From Bacteroidota bacterium (lineage in GTDB: Bacteria; Bacteroidota; Bacteroidia; Bacteroidales; F082): a stretch of 64,000 nt of DNA. The translations under genes and the position numbers were made by a program. Positions within the stretch are counted from its first letter, which is position 1. Every line of letters begins with the position of its first letter. Positions 26,975 to 35,806 of the stretch are shown one piece after another. The notes under the pieces are model-generated. The model had not been told where the DNA came from. It worked only from the letters and a program-made list of their open reading frames with translations, and made no database searches. The stretch is from positions 62,001 to 126,000 of the forward strand of contig WOUZ01000004.1 of the NCBI GenBank assembly GCA_009773165.1, written 5' to 3'.

Positions 26975-28528
26975 CTACTTTAAAAGTTTTGAAATCATAA
27001 ACAAAAGTTCCATTCGTTTTATTGGTTTCATTAAAATACCAGCAAAACTACCTGATTCAATGAGTGTTGTCCACTCCTGATGAATGTAGGCCGTTTGTGC
27101 AACAAAAGGCACTGATTGGAAATTGATCCAGTTTCTGCTGATTTCACTTTTCAAGGTAACACCGTTCCAAGGTTCGGGCAAACCTATGTCCATTAAAACA
27201 AGATGAAACGTTTGTCCGTTGTTTATTTGTTGTTGAATAAGGTTTATTGCTTCATTTCCAGTGTAGGCAACCACAACATTTGCTACTTCTTTCAAATAAA
27301 GTTTCAAAACCTGTGCGTTAATCTTGTCATCTTCGACAATTAAAATTGATGGATTTTTAACTTTTATTTCATCCATTAACTCCTTTTCTACGTCTACTGA
27401 ATTCTCGCCAATATATGGTTTGAAGTTGAGGGTGACAATTTCACCCATATCAGTTCCAGTTTTAAACGAAATTGATGTACTAAGTGTATTTAGTTCTAAA
27501 AGGAGTTTTCTTATTTCAGGATGTGATTTGAGTAATGTTGACTCTGTTTCATAAGGAGGTTGTTGTTGTTCCAACCATTGAGTCAGTTGTGACGGAAAAT
27601 CCAATCCTATGTTGTCAATACTGAAATCCAGGCTATGTGAGTCACTGTTTTTTACCACTTTAATCTTTATGAGCTCCGATCTGCAAAATTTAACTGCTTT
27701 CTCCATTAAATACCTAAGCACCCGTTCTAACCGATCTGTGTCGGTCAGCATTCGAATGTTTGTTTCAGTTTGAACATCAAAAGTGAGCTCGTTTTCGGTT
27801 GCAGCCTCTTCGAGTGAATAACGAATCTTGCCAATAAGTGCAGATGGTTCCACCACACTCAAATTCAGGTTTCGCTGAAATGGAACTAAAACATCCTCTT
27901 TACTGTCAACAAGTTTTTTGAGTTTATGTGAATTTTTGTAAATCCCACTGATGTAAGTTTGAAGCTTTGGGTCGAGTTGTTCTTTCATTAAAACTGAACT
28001 GAAACCCATGATACCATTCAATGCCGTTCTGATTTCATGCTGCTGCTCCGACGTCCATTCTTCAATTTTTGAAATTTCTACCGTCTGAACTTTTGGCTTT
28101 AATACCTCAGCTGGTTTTTCAATTTTCGGTACTATCTCAGGCGAATGAGAGGAAGCTTTAGTTTCGGTATTATCCACAGGCTTAACAATACACAAATATT
28201 TCTGTCCTTCAATTTCTGAAGTTTCGACAGATACTTTCTGAAGGTTATGATTTGCTGTTAAAAGAAACATTGAAGCATTAAAATCACGCAACTGCTTCAT
28301 ATCAAAAGGGTTACTTTCATTCGGATATACAAGAAACAGCTGTCGGGCAATAAGATCCAACAATATATTATCATTAAAGCCTGATAACGATTCAAAGGCT
28401 GCATTTGATAGCATGATATCGCCTTCAGCATCCACAAGCAGTGCTGCCTCAGGCTTATAATCTATTAAAGATTTGTAGTATTGCCTGTTGGTTAATTGTT
28501 TCCTGGGACGTTTATCCCTTTGATTCAC
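26975..28528 (-). CDS. PAS / degenerate histidine kinase / receiver hybrid protein
   Basis: A 517-residue soluble protein without membrane helices. A PAS-like domain (about 20-115) contains YKPEAALLVDAEGDIMLSN. A HisKA-like helix pair has HEIRTALNGIMGF with His164. The following ATPase-like region is worn down: the N-box reads YLMEKAVKF with Lys where Asn should be, the G1 box reads DNIGLD, and no G2 box is seen. From about 393 a receiver domain is intact (EDD, Asp447 in LVLMDIGLP, T in AQTAY, MKP). It probably cannot bind ATP normally and may act as a phosphate acceptor or partner of another kinase. It lies ahead of the Wza-like gene on the same strand, so it may control export. The start appears to be a GTG at 28528. 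Confidence 0.75.
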   Translation of the reverse strand: MNQRDKRPRKQLTNRQYYKSLIDYKPEAALLVDAEGDIMLSNAAFESLSGFNDNILLDLIARQLFLVYPNESNPFDMKQLRDFNASMFLLTANHNLQKVSVETSEIEGQKYLCIVKPVDNTETKASSHSPEIVPKIEKPAEVLKPKVQTVEISKIEEWTSEQQHEIRTALNGIMGFSSVLMKEQLDPKLQTYISGIYKNSHKLKKLVDSKEDVLVPFQRNLNLSVVEPSALIGKIRYSLEEAATENELTFDVQTETNIRMLTDTDRLERVLRYLMEKAVKFCRSELIKIKVVKNSDSHSLDFSIDNIGLDFPSQLTQWLEQQQPPYETESTLLKSHPEIRKLLLELNTLSTSISFKTGTDMGEIVTLNFKPYIGENSVDVEKELMDEIKVKNPSILIVEDDKINAQVLKLYLKEVANVVVAYTGNEAINLIQQQINNGQTFHLVLMDIGLPEPWNGVTLKSEISRNWINFQSVPFVAQTAYIHQEWTTLIESGSFAGILMKPIKRMELLFMISKLLK

Positions 28529-28640
28529 AGTAGTAAAAATAACACCTCCACTTTTGGTAACAACAGTAATTTGTACGTATTTACATCAATAATGTTTCAA
28601 ATGATTAAGTCAAACTGCTTGTATAAATGTTCTTATTTCG

Positions 28641-29795
28641 TTATTCTCTCTCAATGATAGCCCTGATTTTGTCAGCAAACGTATCCCAATTGAGTTGAGA
28701 TTCGAAGAAATCCCGTGACGAAATAGCTAAAGGAATATATGTTTTTTCATAATCATTAAAAATAGTTGCAATTTTTGAGGCGTACTCTTTTCCTGTGGCT
28801 TCTAATGGCAATCTGTAACCATTTACACCATTATAAACTGCACCACCAATTCCGCCGGTATCTGTTGTTATAGATGGGATCGCAAATGCACTTGCCTCGC
28901 AAAAAACGACTCCAAAACACTCTGCACGTGTTGGTAAAATCAAAAAATGATGACTTTTAAGTAAAGCTTCGAAACGCTTGTATTCATCGAAGTTATTTTT
29001 ATTAATAAACGGAATTACATGCAAATCATCATCTGCAACCGTGGCAGGAGGAGTGCAGCCACAAACTGTCAAAGATGCTCTCAAACCCTTTTTCTTAAGT
29101 TCCAACAAGGTTTCAAAAGCAATATCACCTCCTTTTCGCTCCCACTCTACTCCAAGAAATAACAATTTACAAACGTCATTTTCTTTGATTTGCAATACCT
29201 CATGTCGCTCAGGAATCTCATCCAGGTTTGGTCCGAAAGGAATCACAAACACTTTTTCAGGATTGGTCTGATAGGTGTGAATGGCTGAGTCCGCTGCCCA
29301 TTGCGAGGTAAAAACAACCCATCGGGATCGTTTATGAGCCAATTTTTCAATCAAATTACCTTCCCATTCTGATAGAGCCATGAATCCCGAGAACCACTCA
29401 TAATAATTATACAAACTGGCAAAAGTAGTGTCAGAATAATAAAGAATTGGAATATCTGTCCGAATCAATGCAATCTCTGTTGAAGAGCGCGGAGCGATAA
29501 TAAAATCCAACTCTTTCCCCTTAAGTTTTTTATTAAAAAACCCTGCATAACGAAATGCCATATAAATGCTATGATCCAAATTGTAGGGTCGTTTGAATTT
29601 TTTTCCGATCCTATTCAGAATACCACTTAGTAAACGTCTGGTTTTCATTGGTCCCAAAATCTCAACATCTCCCAGGTCTCGTTGAACAGCCCGCAGCAAA
29701 TGATAAGTTACACCCGATAGTTTTCGTTTATCGAGTGGGTCGAAAGAGGTGAGAAAACCAATTTTGTAACGTTTCATTATTGGATTTAATGGCAT
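28641..29795 (-). CDS. GT4 glycosyltransferase
   Basis: A 384-residue GT-B enzyme (378 if the second ATG at 29777 is used). KIGFLTSFDPLDKRKLSGVTYHLLRAV gives the N-domain loop; LLFLGVEWERKGGDIAFETLLELKKKG is the classic donor-domain entry with ERKGG, and LILPTRAECFGVVFCEASAFAIPSIT holds the E-x7-E motif (ECFGVVFCE). It opens the minus-strand locus and is divergent from the initiating transferase gene, 202 bases away. It may therefore add an early sugar, though order on the map does not prove order in the chain. Confidence 0.87.
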   Translation of the reverse strand: MPLNPIMKRYKIGFLTSFDPLDKRKLSGVTYHLLRAVQRDLGDVEILGPMKTRRLLSGILNRIGKKFKRPYNLDHSIYMAFRYAGFFNKKLKGKELDFIIAPRSSTEIALIRTDIPILYYSDTTFASLYNYYEWFSGFMALSEWEGNLIEKLAHKRSRWVVFTSQWAADSAIHTYQTNPEKVFVIPFGPNLDEIPERHEVLQIKENDVCKLLFLGVEWERKGGDIAFETLLELKKKGLRASLTVCGCTPPATVADDDLHVIPFINKNNFDEYKRFEALLKSHHFLILPTRAECFGVVFCEASAFAIPSITTDTGGIGGAVYNGVNGYRLPLEATGKEYASKIATIFNDYEKTYIPLAISSRDFFESQLNWDTFADKIRAIIERE

Positions 29796-29907
29796 TTTTT
29801 ATTTGAGGTTGTAAATGTAAAAAAGTTTTCAAGCCTGACGAAAAATTTGAACTTCCTGTACTTAATTATGTCTACGTATAAAAAAATATTATTTCAATGA
29901 TGTCAAG

Positions 29908-29937
29908 TTGAATTCAATCCCATATTGTTTATATTTG
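29908..29937 (+). promoter_or_regulatory. Bacteroidota-type promoter of the initiating transferase gene
   Basis: TTG (29908-29910), a 19-base spacer and TATATTTG (29930-29937) match the Bacteroidota primary sigma consensus exactly. Transcription would begin near 29942, giving a leader of about 55 bases to the ATG at 29998. It is one of the two most complete promoters in the window. Confidence 0.7.
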
Positions 29938-29997
29938 CTACAATCATTCAAATGTTTTTTTGCTTTTAATTAAGCTAACATAAACAAAATCAAATAT

Positions 29998-31158
29998 ATG
30001 GAAACCGAAGGGAAATCATTATTAGATTCAATTCTTCCATTAGCCGGATCATTTTTTACAGCTTTTATTATCACTTTGCTACTTATACCTATAATAATCA
30101 GGTTAAGCAAAAAGTATCAATTGGTTGATAAGCCAGATCAGCGGAAAGTGCACAAGGATCCGATACCTACACTTGGTGGCATTGGTTTCTTTAGTGGTTT
30201 TATCGGAATTGCCATTGCATGGATGTCGTGGAGTGGTCAGTTGGCTGATTTCATTTTGTTAATTGGACTAATTGTCCTTTTTACAATGGGAATTTTTGAC
30301 GACATGCTTGATTTAAGGGCTTCTCTCAAATTTGTGATACAAATAACTGTAGCTCTAATAATTTCATATTATGGTTTCAAAATTGAATCGTTACATGGTG
30401 TTTTTGGCATAAATGAAATGCCGGTTTGGGCACAATACACTTTTTCGGTTTTTCTTATCACAGGTTTAATAAATGCTTTTAACCTCATCGATGGTATTGA
30501 CGGCTTAGCGGGAGGATTAGCATTTATCAATTCGGCTGTTTTGGGAATTATTTTGTATCAACAGGAAAATATGCTTTATGCAACCTTGGCATTCACCTTC
30601 GCCGGTGCATTATTGGGTTTCTTAAAGTTTAATTTCAATCCTGCGAAAATCTTCATGGGCGACACCGGATCATTGGTTATTGGTTTTTTGATGGCTGTTC
30701 TTGGCATTGTAGTTATACGTGGAATTGACATAACTGAAATTTCAACTCCTTCACCAACAGGTAGTTTGATGATTGTTGTTGTTGGAATCCTCCTACTCCC
30801 TGTCTACGATACTTTACGTGTTTTTTCTGAACGTATTCTTAAAAAATCCTCTCCTTTCAAACCTGACAGAACGCATGTGCACCATCTTTTAATAGAGACC
30901 GGGGCAAGACATAAAAAAGCCTCCATCATATTATATGTTGCAAATCTTACCATTATTATAATGGCTTACTTTTTACGCGATGCAAATCCTTCTTTTTCAG
31001 TTTTGTTTTTGTTTGTATTGGCGGCTATTATGTCGGAAAGTATAAATCTGAAACGATGGTTGATGGAGCTTGCACTGGGAAAAAAGGCAGCAGAGAAAAC
31101 AAGCAAGATTGTTGAAGAAAACAGGTTTCTGGAAGATATTATTGATAAAGACAGTTAA
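29998..31158 (+). CDS. Undecaprenyl-phosphate sugar-1-phosphate transferase (WecA/TagO type)
   Basis: A 386-residue polytopic enzyme of the MraY/WecA family. Family landmarks are DKPDQRKVHKDPIPTLGG (44-61), the paired aspartates Asp101-Asp102 in IFDDMLDLR, NLIDGIDGLAGG (162-173), MGDTGS (220-225) and the HVHH motif (293-296) that separates sugar-nucleotide transferases of the WecA/TagO/Rfe group from MraY. It would move GlcNAc-1-phosphate or a related sugar phosphate from UDP to undecaprenyl phosphate and so start a glycan. No other initiating enzyme is visible in the locus, so this divergently transcribed gene is the obvious candidate. The C-terminal 50 residues are hydrophilic. Confidence 0.92.
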   Translation: METEGKSLLDSILPLAGSFFTAFIITLLLIPIIIRLSKKYQLVDKPDQRKVHKDPIPTLGGIGFFSGFIGIAIAWMSWSGQLADFILLIGLIVLFTMGIFDDMLDLRASLKFVIQITVALIISYYGFKIESLHGVFGINEMPVWAQYTFSVFLITGLINAFNLIDGIDGLAGGLAFINSAVLGIILYQQENMLYATLAFTFAGALLGFLKFNFNPAKIFMGDTGSLVIGFLMAVLGIVVIRGIDITEISTPSPTGSLMIVVVGILLLPVYDTLRVFSERILKKSSPFKPDRTHVHHLLIETGARHKKASIILYVANLTIIIMAYFLRDANPSFSVLFLFVLAAIMSESINLKRWLMELALGKKAAEKTSKIVEENRFLEDIIDKDS

Positions 31159-31172
31159 ATAAGTTATTGATT

Positions 31173-31715
31173 ATGAGTAAAAAAGAAATAATTTTCCTTG
31201 TTGAAGACAATGTTGGCTTTGCTTTGTCAACAAAAAAAGGACTTGAAAAAGAACTCGATTTTGAGGTTATTCACTTTGAAACGGGTGAAAAAATGCTTGA
31301 ATTTGTAGAGCAAAAGCCTGATGTGATTCCAGCTATTATTGTCCTGGATTACTATCTCAACAGCATGGAAGGAGCAGCTTTAAATGGTGGTGAAATCATG
31401 TTTAAGCTCAAAAACCCCGAAAAGAGGGTAAATCCTTTCCGAAAGGTTCCTGTTATCATGTTAACCGCTGCTAATGAACTAACTACAGCGATTACATTGC
31501 TCAAAAAAGGAGCCATGGACTATATTTTAAAAGACGAGGCCTTTTTTGAGAATTTGCTCAAAACGATTAATAACATCATCAATATCAGAAATTATCAAAC
31601 AGAGATTGTAATGCATAAAGCGAAAGCTGATGTTTACCGTAAGCGCTTGATTGGTATGTCGGTAGCATTTGGAGTCATCATTACCGCTTTGGTAATTCTA
31701 TTTTTGGCAAAATAA
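31173..31715 (+). CDS. Receiver-domain protein with a C-terminal membrane anchor
   Basis: A 180-residue protein. Residues 5-130 form a receiver domain: FLVEDN has the acidic pair, Asp59 lies in IIVLDYYLN, the Thr is in IMLTAAN, and Lys is in YILKDEA. There is no DNA-binding domain. Instead a short helical linker leads to a hydrophobic helix at the very end (SVAFGVIITALVILFLA), so the receiver would be held at the inner membrane by its tail. It starts 14 bases after the initiating transferase gene on the same strand, so the two are probably one operon. A role in controlling that membrane enzyme or a kinase at the membrane is inference. The ATG at 31173 is used; a TTG at 31167 is less likely. 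Confidence 0.85.
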   Translation: MSKKEIIFLVEDNVGFALSTKKGLEKELDFEVIHFETGEKMLEFVEQKPDVIPAIIVLDYYLNSMEGAALNGGEIMFKLKNPEKRVNPFRKVPVIMLTAANELTTAITLLKKGAMDYILKDEAFFENLLKTINNIINIRNYQTEIVMHKAKADVYRKRLIGMSVAFGVIITALVILFLAK

Positions 31716-31834
31716 TTTGATAAATGTATTTTTGATTAACCATGTCTTGATTCATCGTTCATTTTGAAAGCATTTTTATAATTAGGCAAAATATTTTTAG
31801 GATAAAGTTGAAAGTCCTTTTTTAAACAACGACT

Positions 31835-31863
31835 TTTGCAAAATGCTGATTTAAAATATTTTG
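31835..31863 (+). promoter_or_regulatory. Weak promoter candidate upstream of the FIST gene
   Basis: TTTG (31835-31838), an 18-base spacer and TATTTTG (31857-31863) resemble the Bacteroidota consensus but are one base short in the -7 box. The leader would be about 60 bases. The rest of the 212-base gap (31716-31927) shows nothing else clear. Confidence 0.3.
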
Positions 31864-31927
31864 TTTAAGTAAATTAGGTTTTATACTTTCTCAACCAATA
31901 TTGTTTTAATAACCTCAATTAACCTCT

Positions 31928-33070
31928 ATGAAAACAGAACAAATTATCTTTTCAACAAAAAGTGGTTGGACAAGAAAAAGCGACAATGGACTAGGCAATT
32001 TGGCCCAACTTGTATTTGTTTTTGGAAATCGCCACCTTTTAAAAAACCCGAAAAATATTGCATTCATAAAAGAGAACTACCCACTGGCTAAGTTTGCTGG
32101 TTGCTCCACCTCCGGTGAAATTTGTCAGGAAGAAGTTTTCGACGAAAATATTATCTGCACAGCAGTTTGGTTTGAAAAAACCACAATTGAAATTGCTGAA
32201 GAAAAAATCAACTCAATGAATGACAGCTTTTTGGTAGGTGAGAAGTTAGCAAAAAAACTAATGAAAGATAATTTGCGTCATGTGATGATATTTTCAGAGG
32301 GATTAAATATCAATGGAAGTGAGCTTACCAAAGGCCTTAATAAACAGCTTGATAACAGCATTTCGGTTACAGGAGGTTTAGCTGGCGATCAGGCCGAATT
32401 TATTGAAACAGTTATTGTTCACAATCAATCTGTAGATACTAACCTTGTAATTGGGATTGGGTTTTATGGTGATAATATTCAGGTAGGATATGGCTCGATG
32501 GGAGGCTGGGACTCCTTTGGGGTTGACAGGGAAGTAACACGATCGGAAAAAAATATATTGTATGAGCTTGATGGTCAGCCCGCTCTCGAACTCTATAAAA
32601 AATACCTGGGTGCTCACGCTGCCAATCTTCCGTCTTCGGCACTACTCTTCCCATTGAGCTTGCAGCTTGAGCAAAGTGATACTTCTGTTGTCAGAACAAT
32701 TTTATCAATAAATGAAACTGACGGAAGCATGGTTTTTGCCGGCGACATTCCACAAGGTTCATATGTGCGCTTAATGAAAGCCAGTTTCGACCGTTTGATT
32801 GACGGAGCCAATGATGCTGCTGAAATGTCTACTTTAAGTTTGCGTAACAGCCAACCAGATCTGGCTATTCTTATAAGCTGTGTTGGAAGAAAACTTGTTC
32901 TGAAACAACGTGTTGAAGAAGAACTTGAAGCAATTCGGGAAGTTACCGGACAAACAACAACTCTAACAGGGTTTTATTCCTACGGTGAAATTTGCCCGTT
33001 AAAACCCTTCGAACAACATTGCGAATTGCACAACCAAACTATGACAATTACAGTGTTTAAAGAAGTCTGA
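31928..33070 (+). CDS. FIST domain sensory protein
   Basis: A 380-residue soluble protein with FIST_N (about 25-215), containing FAGCSTSGEI, VTGGLAGDQ and VIGIGFYGDNIQVGYGSMGGWDSFG, and FIST_C (about 220-365), containing LYELDGQPALELYKKYLG and LTGFYSYGEICP. FIST domains are thought to bind small ligands, possibly amino acids, and commonly occur next to or fused with signalling domains. Here the protein is separate and is followed 9 bases later by a hybrid kinase gene, so it is probably the input component of that kinase pathway. ATG at 31928. Confidence 0.9.
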   Translation: MKTEQIIFSTKSGWTRKSDNGLGNLAQLVFVFGNRHLLKNPKNIAFIKENYPLAKFAGCSTSGEICQEEVFDENIICTAVWFEKTTIEIAEEKINSMNDSFLVGEKLAKKLMKDNLRHVMIFSEGLNINGSELTKGLNKQLDNSISVTGGLAGDQAEFIETVIVHNQSVDTNLVIGIGFYGDNIQVGYGSMGGWDSFGVDREVTRSEKNILYELDGQPALELYKKYLGAHAANLPSSALLFPLSLQLEQSDTSVVRTILSINETDGSMVFAGDIPQGSYVRLMKASFDRLIDGANDAAEMSTLSLRNSQPDLAILISCVGRKLVLKQRVEEELEAIREVTGQTTTLTGFYSYGEICPLKPFEQHCELHNQTMTITVFKEV

Positions 33071-33079
33071 CAACCGGTG

Positions 33080-35803
33080 ATGGATTTACAAAACAAACTT
33101 TTGCTCAGGCAGATACGCCGTCATTTCGGTTCTATTGAGAATGTCCCTGATGGATTTTTGCCATTTCTAAAGGACATTGGCAAGTCGTATGATGGTTTTG
33201 ATGAAGATGCCAAACTGCTTGTCAACTCCCTTGATATCAGCTCGCTGGAACTAAGAAATGCTTTTCTAAAACATAAACAGGATGCTGAATCACAAAAATT
33301 TATCATTCAAAAAATCAAAGAAGCAATATCTGTTCTTATTAAGAGTCAGGTTGCAGATCAAAAAATAGAGAGCCGTGCCGATGATGGAAAAAAACTCGTT
33401 GATGACCTGATTAGTCTTGTTGAGAACCACAAAAAAGCTGTTGATGAAGTGTTGAAGCTTTCTAAAGCTGTTGAGCAAAACCCTGCATCAATAGTTATCA
33501 CCGACCCAAAAGGTAATATTGAATATGTCAACAAAAAATTCTGTGACCTAACAGGTTATTCATTTGAAGAAGTGGTTGGTAAAAACCCACGCATTTTAAA
33601 ATCTGATACAACTAAGAAGGAATATGCTGAGGAGTTATGGCATACAATTCTTGATGGAAAAGAGTGGAGTGGAACTCTGCGAAATGTAAAAAAGAATGGT
33701 GAGTTCTACTGGGAGTCGGCTTTGATTGCTCCAATAATCAATGAAGAAAAGCAGATTACTCATTTTCTGGCTGTAAAGGAAGATATAACTGAACGTAAAC
33801 TAATGGACGAGACTTTGGCTTCCTTATCTGGTTTACAAACGATTCTGATGAATATTGCCTCGAAATATATCAATCTCAATTTGAATCAGATAGAGCCGGT
33901 TATTCAGGAGTCCCTGGCTGAGATTGGCCGTTTCGTTGAAGCAGATCGTGTCAATATATTTTATTACAATTATAGTGACAACATTTGCACTAATACCCAT
34001 GAATGGTGCTCCGAAGGTATTCCATTCCGAAAGGAAAGCTCAAAAAACATTTCAATTGACTTTATGACTGATTGGCTGGAGGCGCATCAAAAAGGAGAAT
34101 CTTTTTTAGTTGAAGATATTTCACTGCTTGCACCGGGAAAATTGAAAACAATGATCGAGTCATGTGCTGTAAAAAGTTTTCTTACTGTTCCTATGATGCG
34201 TGATGATACATGTATTGGATTTGTTGGATTTGATTACCTCACAAAGCTCCGGAAATCAGCTGAGAACGAAAAGAAGCTTTTGTATGTTTTCAGTCAGATG
34301 GTTGTCAATCTTCACATTCGGGCTGAACTTGAAAAGAATCTGCTTATCGAAAAAGAAAATGCTCAGGCAGCCAATCGTGCAAAATCTGAATTCCTGGCAA
34401 ATATGAGTCACGAGATTCGTACGCCTATGAACTCAATTTTAGGTTTCAGCGAAGTAATGCTTAACACAACTCATGATCCAAAACAAAAAAACTTTCTTAA
34501 GACCATACTCGACAGCGGCAAGTCGCTTCTTTCGCTTATTAATGACATTCTTGATCTTTCAAAAATTGAGGCAGGTCGAATGGAAATATCACCCGAACCT
34601 GCTGATATACGGATAATTATCAGAGAAATTTTCCAATTGTTTGAGCAAAAAGTAAAAGAAAAAAACATTGAACTTATTGCCGAAATTGATGAAAACTTCC
34701 CAAACACCATTATAATTGATGAGATCAGATTACGTCAGATACTGCTAAATCTGGTTGGAAATGCCATTAAGTTTACGTTACATGGTAAGGTTGTTGTAAG
34801 TGTCCATCTGTTGACAGATGATCAGGGAATTATAAGTTTTGAAATTGCCGTTACTGATACTGGTATTGGGATTCCTGAAAATGATCAACAACAAATTTTT
34901 GAATCTTTTAGTCAGCAATCGGGGCAGGATTATCGTCTGTATGGCGGAACTGGTCTGGGTTTAGCCATCAGCCGCCGTCTTTGCGAGCTTATGAATGGGA
35001 AAATAAGTGTTAAAAGTATTTTAGGATCGGGAAGTACTTTTACTGTTCATTTCAAGAATATCAAACACTCCGATGAAGAGCTTTCTCATGACAATTTTTA
35101 TTTATGGAGTGATGATAAAGTTCATTTTCATAATGCACATATTCTTATTGTTGATGATGTTCCTTATAACCGGCAGTTGTTAACTGCTTACCTTGAAGAG
35201 TTTAACCTGAAATTGACTGAGGCCGAGAATGGTGAAATGGCTGTTGAGTTAGCACGTCTTTATCATCCTGATCTTATTTTTATGGATATCAGGATGCCGG
35301 GAATGAATGGATATGAGGCAACCACCATACTTAAGAGTGATGAAAAAACCCAAAAAATTCCAATAATTGCTCTTACTGCTTCAACCATGCAAAGCGAAGT
35401 AGATAAGCTGAAAGCTTTATTTGATGGATACCTCCGTAAACCCGTTCAAAAAAGATCACTGCTTAATGAAATGATGCAATTCATTCCTTATGAGCATGTT
35501 GCATATCAAAACAAAACAGAGTCAAATGATGTCAGCAGTACACCAATAGAACCTTTAATGATTCCTGACACTATAAAACCACTTTTTAATACACAATTTT
35601 TGGACGAAATTAATCGGCAATCGTTGTTTATGATGACCGATAAACTGACAGAACTCTGTACTGCAATGGAAAAATTCGGCCAAGAAAATGATCTTGACCT
35701 GCTACTTGTTGAAGCTGCTGAACTACGCAATCATATAGAGAATTTTGATTTTGAACAGATTCAATACAGTCTTGTTACTATTAAAACACTCTTTAAAACC
35801 TAA
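33080..35803 (+). CDS. Soluble hybrid histidine kinase (PAS-GAF-HisKA-HATPase-REC)
   Basis: A 907-residue cytoplasmic hybrid kinase. The N-terminal 130 residues are helical; a PAS domain with PAC lies at about 132-250 ([26 protein letters not shown]); a GAF domain covers about 265-410. HisKA carries His444 in [14 protein letters not shown]; the HATPase has [16 protein letters not shown] and [10 protein letters not shown]; the receiver has Asp736 in [13 protein letters not shown]. The last 90 residues form a helical module common after receivers in such kinases, without a clear HPt His. No membrane helix is seen. It lies between the FIST gene and a REC-kinase gene and is probably part of a relay with both. 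The ATG at 33080 follows directly after an in-frame GTG. Confidence 0.93.
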   Translation: MDLQNKLLLRQIRRHFGSIENVPDGFLPFLKDIGKSYDGFDEDAKLLVNSLDISSLELRNAFLKHKQDAESQKFIIQKIKEAISVLIKSQVADQKIESRADDGKKLVDDLISLVENHKKAVDEVLKLSKAVEQNPASIVITDPKGNIEYVNKKFCDLTGYSFEEVVGKNPRILKSDTTKKEYAEELWHTILDGKEWSGTLRNVKKNGEFYWESALIAPIINEEKQITHFLAVKEDITERKLMDETLASLSGLQTILMNIASKYINLNLNQIEPVIQESLAEIGRFVEADRVNIFYYNYSDNICTNTHEWCSEGIPFRKESSKNISIDFMTDWLEAHQKGESFLVEDISLLAPGKLKTMIESCAVKSFLTVPMMRDDTCIGFVGFDYLTKLRKSAENEKKLLYVFSQMVVNLHIRAELEKNLLIEKENAQAANRAKSEFLANMSHEIRTPMNSILGFSEVMLNTTHDPKQKNFLKTILDSGKSLLSLINDILDLSKIEAGRMEISPEPADIRIIIREIFQLFEQKVKEKNIELIAEIDENFPNTIIIDEIRLRQILLNLVGNAIKFTLHGKVVVSVHLLTDDQGIISFEIAVTDTGIGIPENDQQQIFESFSQQSGQDYRLYGGTGLGLAISRRLCELMNGKISVKSILGSGSTFTVHFKNIKHSDEELSHDNFYLWSDDKVHFHNAHILIVDDVPYNRQLLTAYLEEFNLKLTEAENGEMAVELARLYHPDLIFMDIRMPGMNGYEATTILKSDEKTQKIPIIALTASTMQSEVDKLKALFDGYLRKPVQKRSLLNEMMQFIPYEHVAYQNKTESNDVSSTPIEPLMIPDTIKPLFNTQFLDEINRQSLFMMTDKLTELCTAMEKFGQENDLDLLLVEAAELRNHIENFDFEQIQYSLVTIKTLFKT

Positions 35804-35806
35804 TCA

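Noticed and set aside
28641-29795. The GT4 gene as part of the plus-strand operon with the initiating transferase
   Set aside because: It is on the opposite strand and separated by 202 bases that hold a clear plus-strand promoter.
31911-31927. Short direct repeat AACCTC...AACCTC before the FIST gene
   Set aside because: Six-base copies this close are expected by chance and no partner copies occur nearby.
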